A DNA stretch of 64,000 bases from Pyrenula massariospora (Eukaryota > Ascomycota > Eurotiomycetes > Pyrenulales > Pyrenulaceae). Position numbers and translations under genes: made by a program. Below, in pieces: positions 44,044 to 53,847 of this stretch; within the stretch, counting starts at the first letter, position 1; each line of letters starts with the position of its first letter. The notes beneath the pieces were generated by a model. That model saw only the letters and a list, made by a program, of their open reading frames with translations, was not told where the DNA came from and did no database searches. Where the stretch lies: positions 1,860,001 through 1,924,000 of the forward strand of contig JAGFMI010000006.1 of NCBI GenBank assembly GCA_021030905.1. The letters are read 5' to 3'.

Positions 44044-44868
44044 GAAGCACTATGTCCAGATTTTCTGACTCTCTTGCACCTTGGAAAAAAGAAGATTCAA
44101 TTGAGGTCTGGGAAAGCAGCATTAAGAATGCCAGCAACCATCCTAGTAAGAAGCTTACAAATCCATCATCAAACACAATTTTTCGTCGGGTATTTTCCTC
44201 GCCGCATCCACTAACTGGCTCATAGAAGAAATATTCAATCAAGCTGCAATTACCCGATCAGGCGAAATCGGCGCGCGGTTGAAGGCGCAGCCTTCAAACC
44301 TCATTCTCACCAACCACCCTCCGTACCGCAGAACATGACATACAATTTTACATTTCGGTATCTCCGGAAGGCTAGCAATCCACACAAAACAGCACGGCTT
44401 GAGGAAATTAGCTTACGAGATTCGTCGTCCTGCAGCGGAAGCAGTCCCGCGCCGGACAGATTTAAGCTTTACGGGCATGGAGACCCACAAGCCGCGCGCG
44501 AGGATCCGCCGAGGCGACCAGGGCGGGAGGAGCTGCAGGTTCACGCGCGGCTTGTGGGTCGTGAGAAAGTGTGGATTTGACTACGGTGAGGCAGTCATGG
44601 GGAAATGAGGGACTCTGTGACTGCATGTGGATTGATGTGATGCCATTGATCCTGCTGGATCTTGGGAAGTGTGTGAATCAAGAGCATGATTAGAAATCCT
44701 CGGACAGAAGGTGAGTTTGGCAAAGCGTTGTAAACGAACATGGAGCCTGCTTGATACAAATACGAGGTATCTCAGCTCCAAGATAGCTGCATTCTTTCAT
44801 TCCATATCTGAGTTCCTTTGTATTGTATGACCTTCAAATTTATCTTTACCACTAACCATCAAATCACA
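44044..44868. other. divergent promoter region of LigB and SDR genes
   Basis: 825 bp between head-to-head genes. It contains the perfect 17-bp inverted repeat annotated separately at 44482-44560. A minus-strand overlapping frame (to 44242) is only an antisense shadow. No further element is recognised. Confidence 0.5.
44482..44560. repeat. perfect 17-bp inverted repeat (hairpin), 45-nt spacer
   Basis: The left arm GACCCACAAGCCGCGCG (44482-44498) is the exact reverse complement of the right arm CGCGCGGCTTGTGGGTC (44544-44560). The spacer is 45 nt and GC-rich. The arms end abruptly on both sides. It lies about 310 bp upstream of the SDR start and 440 bp upstream of the LigB start. It may be a regulatory dyad, a small mobile-element end pair, or a structural hairpin. 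Confidence 0.8.
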
Positions 44869-45627
44869 ATGGCGGCCACCCCTGTTGTGCTTATCCTCGG
44901 AGCTGGCCCTAGAGTCGGTGCCTCCGTCGCCGAGAAGTTCGCCAGCAACGGCTACAAGGTCGCTGTTGCGTCTCGGAGCGGGAACGGTACCAAGAATGCC
45001 AAGGGGTTCCTCTCCCTCAAATGCGACTTTACCAAGCCCGCCTCGATCCCAGCACTCTTCGACGCAGTCAAGACCGAGTTCCACACCGCTCCCAGCGTCG
45101 TCGTCTACAACGCAGCGGCCCTCACGAACCCTCCCGATCAAGACTCCGTCCTCTCGATTCCAGCGGACAGAGTCGCCACGGATCTCAGCGTCAACACTAT
45201 TAGCCCCTACGTCGCAGCGCAGCAGGCCATTAGTGGGTGGGAGACGCTACCCAAGGAGACCAAGAAGACGTTCATATACACCGGCAACATGCTAAACGTG
45301 TCCGTCGTGCCCGTACCAATGATGATGGATCTAGGCATGGGCAAATCGGCTTCCGCGTATTGGATCGGCGCAGCCAACGCGATGTACTCGGCTCGGGGGT
45401 TTCGGTGAGTTCTTTTCAAAGAAAAGTTCCACGTAGACGGTTTCTGACATACCCGGCTCGACAGATTCTTTTATGCCGATGAGCGCCACGGAGATGGCAA
45501 GTCCAAAGCGCAGGCGCTCGACGGGGCCGCGCATGGCGAGTTCTATCTCCAGTTGGCGGACCATGAGGGGAATGTGCCATGGCACGCCACGTTCGTGAAG
45601 GACAAGGGATATGTCCAATTCAAGTAA
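44869..45627 (+). CDS. short-chain dehydrogenase/reductase-like protein, atypical active site
   Basis: Exons 44869-45404 and 45465-45627 (60-nt intron, GTGAGT...GACAG) give 232 residues. The start ATG 44869 has a good context (ACAATGG). The N-terminal Rossmann motif is clear (LILGAGPRVGASVAEKF), followed by VAVASRS and a VVVYNAAA segment matching the NNAG turn. The classical Ser-Tyr-x-x-x-Lys triad is not seen: the serine region reads FIYTGN, and the YxxxK region is replaced by GKSASAYWIGAA. It therefore binds a dinucleotide but may have altered or lost reductase chemistry. Divergent from the LigB dioxygenase and convergent with a Zn2Cys6 regulator 112 bp away, which suggests a small aromatic-metabolism cluster. 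Confidence 0.82.
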
Positions 45628-45739
45628 CAAGTTCAGGCTGAGATAAGGATCTGTTAGAAGTTCGAAGTTAGATATTCAAATCGATGTCATTTAGAAGGAC
45701 TAGATTATACCTTGGACAGAGCAGAGGTGCTCCCTCCTT

Positions 45740-47560
45740 CTAGACAAGCAATACCAGATCACCTTGACTTCTAAAGCACGCAGCGAGATCGCGGCTTGCA
45801 GCATCTTGTGCGTTCCTGTTGGACCATACGTTTTCCATGATCTCAAATGCCTTGCGTACCGTGCCGAAGACGCTTGGTGGTCGCAACGCCTCTATCATTC
45901 CGCGAAAACAAGCTTCCTGCGCCGGCTCCGCAAGGCAGCCTGCTACGCAGAATGGCCACACCATTGTACGCAGCAAAACTGGGGGCGATAATTGACGCGT
46001 CAGTAGCTCGATAATTCGGCCAACATGATAACGTACGTCAGCGCTAGCCGGCTGCCATCCCGACACAACAACAAATAGATAAATGAGTGCTGCGTGAGCC
46101 CAGACACGAGTAACTAAGGAGCTCTGGATGGCTGGCGCTTTTTGTTGCTGGAAGCAATCAGCCGTGAAGACACTCAGCAGGCCGCTATCCTCTTTTGGAA
46201 TCGTTACTGGATTGGTTTGCATCCGCGTGAGATGAGATTCCAGCAGGTCCTTGATAGCTGTTGCGCGGTGGACCAGCTCCATGACGTTAAGATTTCCGGC
46301 TGTCTTACATTGCCGTTTCCATGCGTCAAGTATGGCAATTTCACCTATTTGTAGTAACGCCCAGTTTTGACACCCGACAGCAGTCTCAAGATTGATAGGG
46401 GGATCGATACCATCGATATTACCAAGGAAGCTGCGGTGGTACTCGTAGAGTCTAGGTTGCTCCTGAAGCATTGTACTAGCTATAATGTCATCGAATATCA
46501 AGAGAGTGGATGAGAAGCGGAAGGCGGCCTGTTCAGCACTAGGAACCTGAAAACAATGGGCAGGCAAAAGCCATGACGACGGTCCAAGTCGGTCTAGGAG
46601 AGTGTTGAATCTTAAACTAGGCTCCGCCGGCTCGGCAGCGCTGGTGCTGTTCAGGAGCTGTCGAAAGAGAGCCAGAGCGGCATTGAGATGTGCTTGGCAA
46701 TTGTTAAAGCTCAAGACAGCAATTTCGAAACGTTGTACTTGCATGATGCTTGCCATAATCCTTACAGCGCCATGCAGATGCTCTTCGATGCTTGAGCCTT
46801 GGATGACCTGCAGTGACCGTCTCAGAACATCAAAGGCATCCTTGGTCTGTGTGAGCACCGTCTCCCAAGCCACATCCTGGTTAGTCGTTCCCCGTGCGAG
46901 AGAGAAGAAATATGAACTCTGACATAGGGTGGCCTGCCGTACCACGGGACTGCTTATCATCATGTCCAAGATCCATGATCTCCCGCCTTGAAGGAGAGAG
47001 GGTCGGTAGAATGGGAACAAGAAAGGAAGCAAGTGTTCAAGGTAGAACATGAAGAGGATAGTGTCAGACCGCCCCAAGGATATATCTCCGCGTTTATCCT
47101 TTCTAGTAAGCTTGCACTCAGTTCCAGGTTCGAGCCAGACATCAGCTGCCCCGGGGCACGGCTCTATCTCATCATTGTGATTGTCTATCGTTAGATCGCA
47201 CATCGGGGTAGCCCAGTCCCTGGGTATTTTTCGAGGTAGGACTACCAAATCGCCAGTAGTAGCTTCGGAAACTGAGACACGGTCGCCAGAGATATATACC
47301 GCACGCCCCCCACGGCGGCGATGAGCCTTTTCTTTAACCTCACGCTTAAGCCGCTCGGCCATCTCTTCTTGTTTCACGCCGCCATCCATCCACTCCGGTT
47401 TGTCTTGGTCGTAGTGGCAGGTAATATAGAGTGCAGCGCAGGCGTCACACACAGGGTGTTTTTCATCGCATTTTTTGTGCCTGAGTCGGCAAGTCCAACA
47501 ACCATTGTAGCTCCTTATTGTGCTAGAGTGACGAGGACCATAAGGTATGTCCACATCCAT
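45740..47560 (-). CDS. Zn2Cys6 fungal transcription factor, 606 aa
   Basis: A single exon from ATG 47560 to the stop at 45740. The frame is open further 5' but without ATG. The N-terminus holds the binuclear zinc cluster CWTCRLRHKKCDEKHPVC followed by DACAALYITC at about residues 21-49, with six correctly spaced cysteines. A basic linker follows (about 70-90). The rest is a long helical region, with patterns of the fungal-specific middle homology region (PFLFPFYRPSLLQGG; MELVHRATAIKDLLESHL; VTRVWAHAALIYLFVVVSGWQPA). Such factors bind CGG-containing DNA and regulate nearby metabolism or distant targets. The gene is tail-to-tail with the SDR gene, which makes the LigB/SDR pair a plausible but unproven target. 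Its C-terminus (FRSQGDLVLLV) is complete. Confidence 0.9.
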   Translation of the reverse strand: MDVDIPYGPRHSSTIRSYNGCWTCRLRHKKCDEKHPVCDACAALYITCHYDQDKPEWMDGGVKQEEMAERLKREVKEKAHRRRGGRAVYISGDRVSVSEATTGDLVVLPRKIPRDWATPMCDLTIDNHNDEIEPCPGAADVWLEPGTECKLTRKDKRGDISLGRSDTILFMFYLEHLLPFLFPFYRPSLLQGGRSWILDMMISSPVVRQATLCQSSYFFSLARGTTNQDVAWETVLTQTKDAFDVLRRSLQVIQGSSIEEHLHGAVRIMASIMQVQRFEIAVLSFNNCQAHLNAALALFRQLLNSTSAAEPAEPSLRFNTLLDRLGPSSWLLPAHCFQVPSAEQAAFRFSSTLLIFDDIIASTMLQEQPRLYEYHRSFLGNIDGIDPPINLETAVGCQNWALLQIGEIAILDAWKRQCKTAGNLNVMELVHRATAIKDLLESHLTRMQTNPVTIPKEDSGLLSVFTADCFQQQKAPAIQSSLVTRVWAHAALIYLFVVVSGWQPASADVRYHVGRIIELLTRQLSPPVLLRTMVWPFCVAGCLAEPAQEACFRGMIEALRPPSVFGTVRKAFEIMENVWSNRNAQDAASRDLAACFRSQGDLVLLV

Positions 47561-49037
47561 TGTTTCGTGCGTCACCAAAATCCTTTTCAGTCAAGGTGGT
47601 GTTCTAGTAAAGTATCAAATCCGCTACACGCTTGTCCGCCTTGTCGGCTAGTTCCCAGAGGCTGCCCAGTTCTTCAATCGAGAGACGGTAGGAGACTCCG
47701 CCCAAAGTACAGAGGAGCACTGAAACATCTTATGCTTCACCCTTGATATCCGCGATAACCTAATCATGAGAAGACTCTGCTGGTAGTTCTTAGTCTGTTC
47801 GTAGTACAAGGCTTTAAAAAGTCTCTTGTGGAGTTGATGAGGGAGAGACAGCGGCAAAGATCCTTGAGGATGATCGATTGACGGCGAGGCTGGCCCGAGT
47901 AAAATTTACAGGCGAGGGGGCAGCGCTACACCGGATTAGGGAGCCCCAACCCGGGATCGTCACCGCCGAGGATGCTCGCAGCTATCGGACTCCTTTCTAA
48001 CGACATGTAATACAGACCTTACGTGAGCCTCGCCGCAGCTGCCAGAGTCATTTCGATTATCTCGACCTGCCTCGTTACACACCGAGAAAGCCTGAGTGAA
48101 TACAAAAATTAGGACCTGGTCGCACGTTTGGCGACTTTGCTTAGCATCGACGAGATTATGCTCAGCTCGTACACAATAATTTTCAGGTCTATCGTTAATC
48201 TGGGCCTAACCATCCGGAAGTGATTGGGAAGACAAACATCGCCGGTAATGGCTTATTCTTCGTGTTCTCTGCAGGTTGGAATTATTCTTCCGGTCGTTTT
48301 GATCTTGTTCATCAGGGACTGCAATTGTGCCGCGCTAGCCCATCCTATCTCGTGCGCTATAGTATGCTTAGGGTTTAAGGAGGTCATTATCATGTCACTG
48401 GTATCTGCTAATGACAAAGATCTCAAAGCGGTGATATCAAGAGGGGTAGCAAGATTGTCAGTGAAGAAGATAGTATAATATACTTGCGTTTCCTCGAGTT
48501 TTTAGATTCTGACTTACCCTTATTTTTACCTGAGTACCTCTGACATATATACGCAGTTACCATCAAAATACTTGGATTAGCGCGATTTATAAGTGGAATC
48601 TTGCTCTACTCCACAATTGCAGGCGATGCGAGCGGTCGGCATCTTGGAGCACTTGTCGAAGCGGACAGATTGTGAGCCCATATGTCTCACTTGTCTCTAT
48701 TATATACACAATGTGTCTACCATTGTAAGATTTTGCACTCACAATGCCACTGTCCCACCTTCCAGAAACTTGAGGCTTGAAAGCAGAGTCAACCCCTAAC
48801 AAAGAAAATCCTAGGAAAAGCGCCTGTCCAGCACCCCAATGAAACAATGAAACATCCCATATCTCCCTAGCGCGCTGCTTTTGTCACCATCTGCGCCACG
48901 AGCAGTAAGAATTAGTCCATGATGGCTTCCGAAAGTGCAGGAACAGTATATCAATTTCTCCCTCCCGGTTTCTTTCATGCTTCCCCCAGAATCCATCTCT
49001 CCTGAAGCACTAGCCATACTATAAGCGTGATCCCAAA
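47561..49037. other. head-to-head intergenic region, nothing recognised
   Basis: 1.48 kb between the regulator (minus) and a small gene (plus). A GC-rich block at 47905-47985 contains several CGG/CCG triplets, which could be autoregulatory sites. A frame at 48224-48478 has a hydrophobic N-terminus but poor coding character. Confidence 0.4.
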
Positions 49038-49493
49038 ATGCCTTCCACCGGTGACACTACCCCTATTACATACCGCCCCTGCCGCTGGCACAACCTCCAA
49101 GCCTCCCCGCCCACCCCGGGCAACCCCAAAGCCTGCCGCCGCTGCCACCGCCGCTCCTTCACCCACGAGCACGAAATCCTCTCCACCGAGCACGCCCGCG
49201 CCCGCGCCGAGCTTGACAGCGCCCTCTCCGCCATCGCCCGCGCGCTGTTCAACCTCACGCGGTCCAAGGGGCCCGAGGGGCGGCGGTGGCTGGGGCTGCG
49301 GAGGGCGAGGGCGAAGAGTAATCGGGAGCTCAGGGATGAGTGGACGGTTGTGAATGAGCGGGGGCCGAGGTTGAGGCGGCAGAAGAGGGCGCTGGAGGAG
49401 GAGGTGAGGCTTGTTGAGAGGGGTTTCGAGGCGCTGGTTGGGGAGGTCGAGGAGAGGCGGTGGGGTGCGCCGGCAGCGACGACGACGGCGTGA
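49038..49493 (+). CDS. small Cys/His-motif and coiled-coil protein, 151 aa
   Basis: A single-exon frame from ATG 49038 (CAAAATG) to TGA 49493, strongly GC-rich in third positions. The N-terminal part has Cys15-x2-His18 and Cys33-x2-Cys36, followed by S-F-x-H-E (residues 40-44). This could be a small zinc-binding module. The remaining 100 residues are Arg/Glu/Ala-rich and probably a long helix or coiled coil. No named family is recognised. The same CxxC-xxx-SFxHE pattern recurs in the next gene (50487-50885), so the two look like diverged tandem paralogs. It is a soluble, probably intracellular protein without a signal peptide. Confidence 0.6.
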   Translation: MPSTGDTTPITYRPCRWHNLQASPPTPGNPKACRRCHRRSFTHEHEILSTEHARARAELDSALSAIARALFNLTRSKGPEGRRWLGLRRARAKSNRELRDEWTVVNERGPRLRRQKRALEEEVRLVERGFEALVGEVEERRWGAPAATTTA

Positions 49494-50486
49494 CTGTGAT
49501 CAATCGAGATTTACGCGTGCAAGGCTGGATTGAGGAGAGTATATGACATTAGGGGGTTGTGGAGGGCGCGGATGTTCGATTCTCTAGTCGCTCGATTTTA
49601 TTCTCGAGCCGATCGACCTATATATTTATTTCAAGCCACCCGGAGCCGCAGTTGCGGCTATTGAGTGTTTGAATGCAATGCTCATCTATCTGTTAATAAG
49701 TAATCTGGGGTAAGGTAGATGAAGCGGCGTCGATAAATTTGTCTTCTTGACGAAGACAGACTAAAGCTTTTGAGGGTAAATATATATACATGTCTCAGGC
49801 GCGGCATATCTTTATTAGGCTTTTGTGCTTGAAACGATTTTGGAAGATAAAAGAAGCCATAATGCACAAATAACTTCAATTGTGCATGGTGCCGGTGTTT
49901 GGCAGAGCTCTAGGTTTTATGCCGATAGAGAAGAAAGTGCGGAAATCGTTTGGTTGCTAGTAAAGATTTTGCAGTTGCTCAGCGGGCCTAGCGACGGCGT
50001 AGAGACAGTTCTGCAAAAGTTTGGTTCAAGCTCGTTCCCCTATCGCAGGCATCTGACACTCAGCCTATCGTGAATCGAAAGACTTAGCAAACAAAGCTTC
50101 TCAGACAAGTTTCAAGCCCACATGGTCCATTTCGGATGTTCAGAAGATTCTTTGTCAATTTGAGACACAATTTTAGGAAATTCACATCTGAGAATGATCA
50201 ATCGCTCGAGCCAACCAACCTTGTTGTTAATGTGGCTTGGGTGTGAGACAGTCATTGTGTGAAAGTCTCAGTGCTCAATAGTAATCAGATTCAATGTCTA
50301 AATTATGTTTTGGCGGGTTTCAAGTCTTTAGGAGAGAGATAGTAGTGAATGACGGAGGATACTTAAACGGTTCTCGCCTTCGTACTGCTTTGCTAGTACA
50401 GCTCACTTGTTTTTAAACAATTTGCATATAACCCACCCTTCAAACAATCAAAATAAAACACAAAACTCATCCTACATCAGGCCGCC
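49494..50486. other. intergenic, nothing recognised
   Basis: 1 kb between two small plus-strand genes. AT-rich with a purine/pyrimidine-alternating stretch near 49778. Only short unsupported frames. Confidence 0.4.
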
Positions 50487-50885
50487 ATGGACTCGAAGCA
50501 ATCAGAATCGGAAATTCAGTGTCAGCAGGAACACCTCCATAGTCAGCATTCGTTCGGGATCGCTAGATATTGCGGACATTGCAAGACCCAGTCATTCGAG
50601 CATGAAGAAGCCGTCATTCAGCATGATTTTCAATCAGAGCTAGAAACTTCAGCTCATACCAACAACGAGGCGGCCCATCTACTAAACGGGATACGATCAC
50701 AACCCGGCGGTGGGACTTCCTTCGCCGAGAATGCGGGCTTGAGAAAAGAGATGAAACGCCGTGAAAGAGATATTGCGTCGGCCAATTGGGATTTCGAACA
50801 TAACAGAAATTTGTTCCAGCGGAATAGTGAGGATCTCTGGAATCGATCCAGTGGGAAATTCGGAACTTACAGCCGGGAACGCTGA
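50487..50885 (+). CDS. small Cys/His-motif protein, 132 aa, possible paralog of 49038-49493
   Basis: ATG 50487 sits in a perfect GCCGCCATGG context. The N-terminus is Gln/His/Ser-rich with Cys12 and several His, then Cys29-x2-Cys32-x3-Ser-Phe-x-His-Glu at residues 29-40, the pattern seen in the gene 1 kb upstream. The remainder is polar and helical, rich in Glu, Arg and Asn (LRKEMKRRERDIASANWDFE). A long antisense frame (50614-51039 minus) overlaps it, but the plus strand is preferred because of its start context and the shared motif. Function is unknown; a zinc-binding adaptor-like role is only a guess. Confidence 0.55.
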   Translation: MDSKQSESEIQCQQEHLHSQHSFGIARYCGHCKTQSFEHEEAVIQHDFQSELETSAHTNNEAAHLLNGIRSQPGGGTSFAENAGLRKEMKRRERDIASANWDFEHNRNLFQRNSEDLWNRSSGKFGTYSRER

Positions 50886-51961
50886 GCAGAGCCATATCAA
50901 CTGAGCTGACGAGCAGGGTGAGAAGGGAGAGACTTCGGCCAGCTTGAGAAATAGCACTCCAGAGACTGTGAATCAATGTACTAAAGAGATGCATCTGAGA
51001 GAACCAATACTGGGAAACACGGCAGACAGAGCACACCAACCAATATTCCTCGGGAACCAGTCCAGGGATTTCGGAGACGATCTACGGAAAATCGAGGCAC
51101 GAAAGCCCGCCGTGCTCAGAAGGCTCCTTGAGCTGTAGGATTAGCCATACCCAGATGATAGTAATAAATTTTTGCTGTGTAGCCTCCACGTCTATCCGGC
51201 CGTCGTAGGGAATGACGAAGGACCTTTGAATTACCCTACCTGGATCGTTGTGAGCAGAGTGCTGAAATGGCCTCCCGCAGTACGAAGCTTTCTCTAGTAG
51301 GTCTAGACACGGGATGTACGTAGGGATGGCACAGCATTGTCGGGGCTTCGTATGATGGATATATCCGAATCGTCGAGGATCCAAAGTTAGAAGGCTTTTT
51401 AGGCTCCACCTCCAATGCAATCCCAAGCGGAACTATTAGGAGATTCGAGTGCGACTTTATGGCTGTGCTTTTTGCAAATACCAATTCAACCGCGGATTGG
51501 TAGTCTACTGCTAGTAATGACTTCCCATTTCTCGACCAGGTGGCTTGAGAAGCACAATTGCAATTTCCGGAGAGGCGGCCGTTGCCGTGTCACCAAATGA
51601 TGAATTCCGAGTCAATGTCCCGCGCGTATAAGACTTGGGAAGCGAAACAAGGGTGTTAACAGAGTGTCAAAGGAGACCGAATGTCAATCGCGGAGTATGC
51701 TTGGATGTTTCACAAGATCATACAACCTAGCGAGCTGCATGTGCGAGCACCTTCCCAAGCGCAGTGGTTGAATTCTGACACCAGCGACCGCCTGGTTCTA
51801 TCTATGTGAGTCGTGGCTCGAAACGGAATTACGCAGTTTTAATTCCATTAACATAAGTTTCATATTTCTAATAAACTCTCATCCAGTTGCTTTTTGTGGC
51901 GGAAAGCGCACGACGTCTCGTATAACTCCCGACCGCATCCTAAAATCTCCTCCAAACTCAT
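50886..51961. other. intergenic, nothing recognised
   Basis: 1.08 kb tail-to-tail gap before the conserved gene block. Short frames on both strands, without known motifs. Confidence 0.4.
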
Positions 51962-53476
51962 CTACTCAAGCGGCTTCAAATTCCCCCAGAGATTGTTCAA
52001 GCTCTCACCCCAACCTGGATGCGCCAAGACCATGTTTTCGAGATCCTGATACTTCAGCCCTCCCACCATTGCAATCTGCACCATCGTGCACAACTCCCCA
52101 CCTTCCGTCCCCAAACAAGCGAACCCCTCAATCTTCCCAGTCTCCTTATCCACAATCCCTCTCATCATCCCTCTCGTCTCATCCGTCTCAAGAGCCCTAG
52201 CCACCCACGACATCGGCATATCCGCGACGAGGAACTTGCGGCCCGTGTTCTGAGTTATAGATCGTGCTTGTCGAGCTGATAGACCGATCCGGCCCAGCTG
52301 AGGATCGGTGAAAACTGTGTATGGTACCCTTGTATTTGGCAAAATGGACCGAGGTTTGTGCGAGAGGAGATTGTCTCGCACGACGCGAAAATCGTCGTAC
52401 GAGACATGCGTAAAAGCGGGGCCACCGCGGACATCACCAAGAGCGTAGACACCCGGCACAGAAGTTTGCAGCTGAGAGTCGGTAGGAATGAAGCCGCGAT
52501 GGTCGACATCGACTTTAGTTGCACCAAGGTTGAGGGTCGAAGTATTGGGGATGCGGCCAGCGGCAGCGAGGACATGACTGCAGGTTATTGTCGTGGGACC
52601 TTGAGGAGTGGCGATGGCGAGGCTGATGGTTTTATCGGACGCAGATTGCGAGACGGATGTAGCATTCGTTTTTAGATAGACAGTAAGACCGTCTTCAGTA
52701 AGAATGTCTTGCATGGCTTTTGTAATGTCTTCATCTTCCTTTGGAAGGAGTTGGGCACCTCGCTGAATGACCGTCACTGCACTTCCAAAACGACGGAACA
52801 TCTGAGCGAATTCGAGCCCAACATAGCCACCACCAAGGACCACAAGGTGCTTAGGAACTTCGTCAAGTTCCATAACGGTCGTCGAGTCAAGAATCTTGAT
52901 ATTTTCCGCACCTGGAATGCTCAACGGCGCCGGCCGGCAACCAACATTAATGAAGATGTTTTCGGCCTTCAGATTGCCCGTCTCGCTACCATCAATCATG
53001 CGCCCCATGACTTCCTTGGGTCCAACAAACCTTGCTTCGCCTACGATCCATTCAAGATTCGGCGCGTTTTCGACGCGTCGCTCGCTGCCTCCACGGAAGC
53101 TATCGACAATGTCCCTCTTCCGTTTTCGCACGATTTCCATGTTCACCTTGGCTTCGTCTTTGGATTCAACCCCATATTTCCCGGCTTGGCGCGCAAGATA
53201 AGCAACCCTGGCCGAAGTGACCATAGTCTTCGTGGGCGTGCATCCCTCGTTCACGCATGTACCTCCCAAATGTGCCGATTCAAACAAGACGGTCTTCTTG
53301 CCAGCGTTTGCAAAGGCCAGGGCAAGAGGTGTTCCGCCTTGTCCCGAGCCGATGACGATAGTGTCACAAGTAGCTGTTGACATTGTCCGTTGAGTGATGA
53401 GAAAAGAAATAGGGGCCTTGGGTTTTTGGACAGTGGAGATGACAGCACGAACACTTACCAAACGTCTAAATGGCAT
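51962..53476 (-). CDS. pyridine nucleotide-disulfide oxidoreductase, mercuric-reductase-like class I
   Basis: A minus-strand frame from ATG 53476 to the stop at 51962 gives 504 residues; without the leader (ATG 53383) it has 473. The FAD-binding motif is GSGQGGTPLA and the redox-active disulfide is GGTCVNEGCTPTK. The NAD(P) motif is GGGYVGLEFAQ, the second FAD motif ALGDVRGGPAFTH, and a dimerisation domain ends in AHPGWGESLNN. The typical His-Glu pair of dihydrolipoamide and glutathione reductases appears as HPGWGE, as in many fungal mercuric-reductase-like proteins of unknown substrate. The leader of 31 residues is Arg/Ser/Val-rich without acids, compatible with a mitochondrial presequence. 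However, it overlaps a good donor (GTAAGT), so part of it may be intronic. Cytosolic or mitochondrial redox role. Confidence 0.88.
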   Translation of the reverse strand: MPFRRLVSVRAVISTVQKPKAPISFLITQRTMSTATCDTIVIGSGQGGTPLALAFANAGKKTVLFESAHLGGTCVNEGCTPTKTMVTSARVAYLARQAGKYGVESKDEAKVNMEIVRKRKRDIVDSFRGGSERRVENAPNLEWIVGEARFVGPKEVMGRMIDGSETGNLKAENIFINVGCRPAPLSIPGAENIKILDSTTVMELDEVPKHLVVLGGGYVGLEFAQMFRRFGSAVTVIQRGAQLLPKEDEDITKAMQDILTEDGLTVYLKTNATSVSQSASDKTISLAIATPQGPTTITCSHVLAAAGRIPNTSTLNLGATKVDVDHRGFIPTDSQLQTSVPGVYALGDVRGGPAFTHVSYDDFRVVRDNLLSHKPRSILPNTRVPYTVFTDPQLGRIGLSARQARSITQNTGRKFLVADMPMSWVARALETDETRGMMRGIVDKETGKIEGFACLGTEGGELCTMVQIAMVGGLKYQDLENMVLAHPGWGESLNNLWGNLKPLE

Positions 53477-53847
53477 GTAGAAACAAGACAACAAGATCGA
53501 GAGATACACACGAAGATCAAACTGTTCTTTGTGTACCTACCTAGGTACCTAACCCGTGGTGATGGGGAAGGCCGAGGGATGCGGAGCGGAGTGCGCTGGA
53601 ACACGGCGGCTCTGCCGATTCGCTCCGCACATGCAGTCTTTGTCAGCAGTCCCTAACGGTCCAGATCGATGAATTGTATCGTGAGTCGACATCACGGTAC
53701 GATCCTCACCTAGTTGTTCATTGATTGAACAGTGGCTTCTAGCAGACATCTGAAACGGGCCACACGAGGACATGCATATATCCTTCAGCCAAGTGTTGAG
53801 CATTTCACTACGATGTTCTCCCTCTCACAATTAAGAGCAAATGCCCC
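53477..53847. other. intergenic upstream of the reductase gene
   Basis: 371 bp, containing the reductase promoter and the 3' UTR of NOC2. A short palindromic repeat with TACCTACCTAGGTACCTAAC lies at 53534-53553. No gene is recognised. Confidence 0.4.

Noticed and set aside
43507-44242. Long Gly- or His/Pro-rich frames overlapping the LigB exon
   Set aside because: Shadow frames of the GC-rich LigB coding sequence.
50614-51039. 141-codon minus-strand frame opposite the second small Cys/His gene
   Set aside because: Antisense to a frame with a perfect start context and a motif shared with its neighbour.
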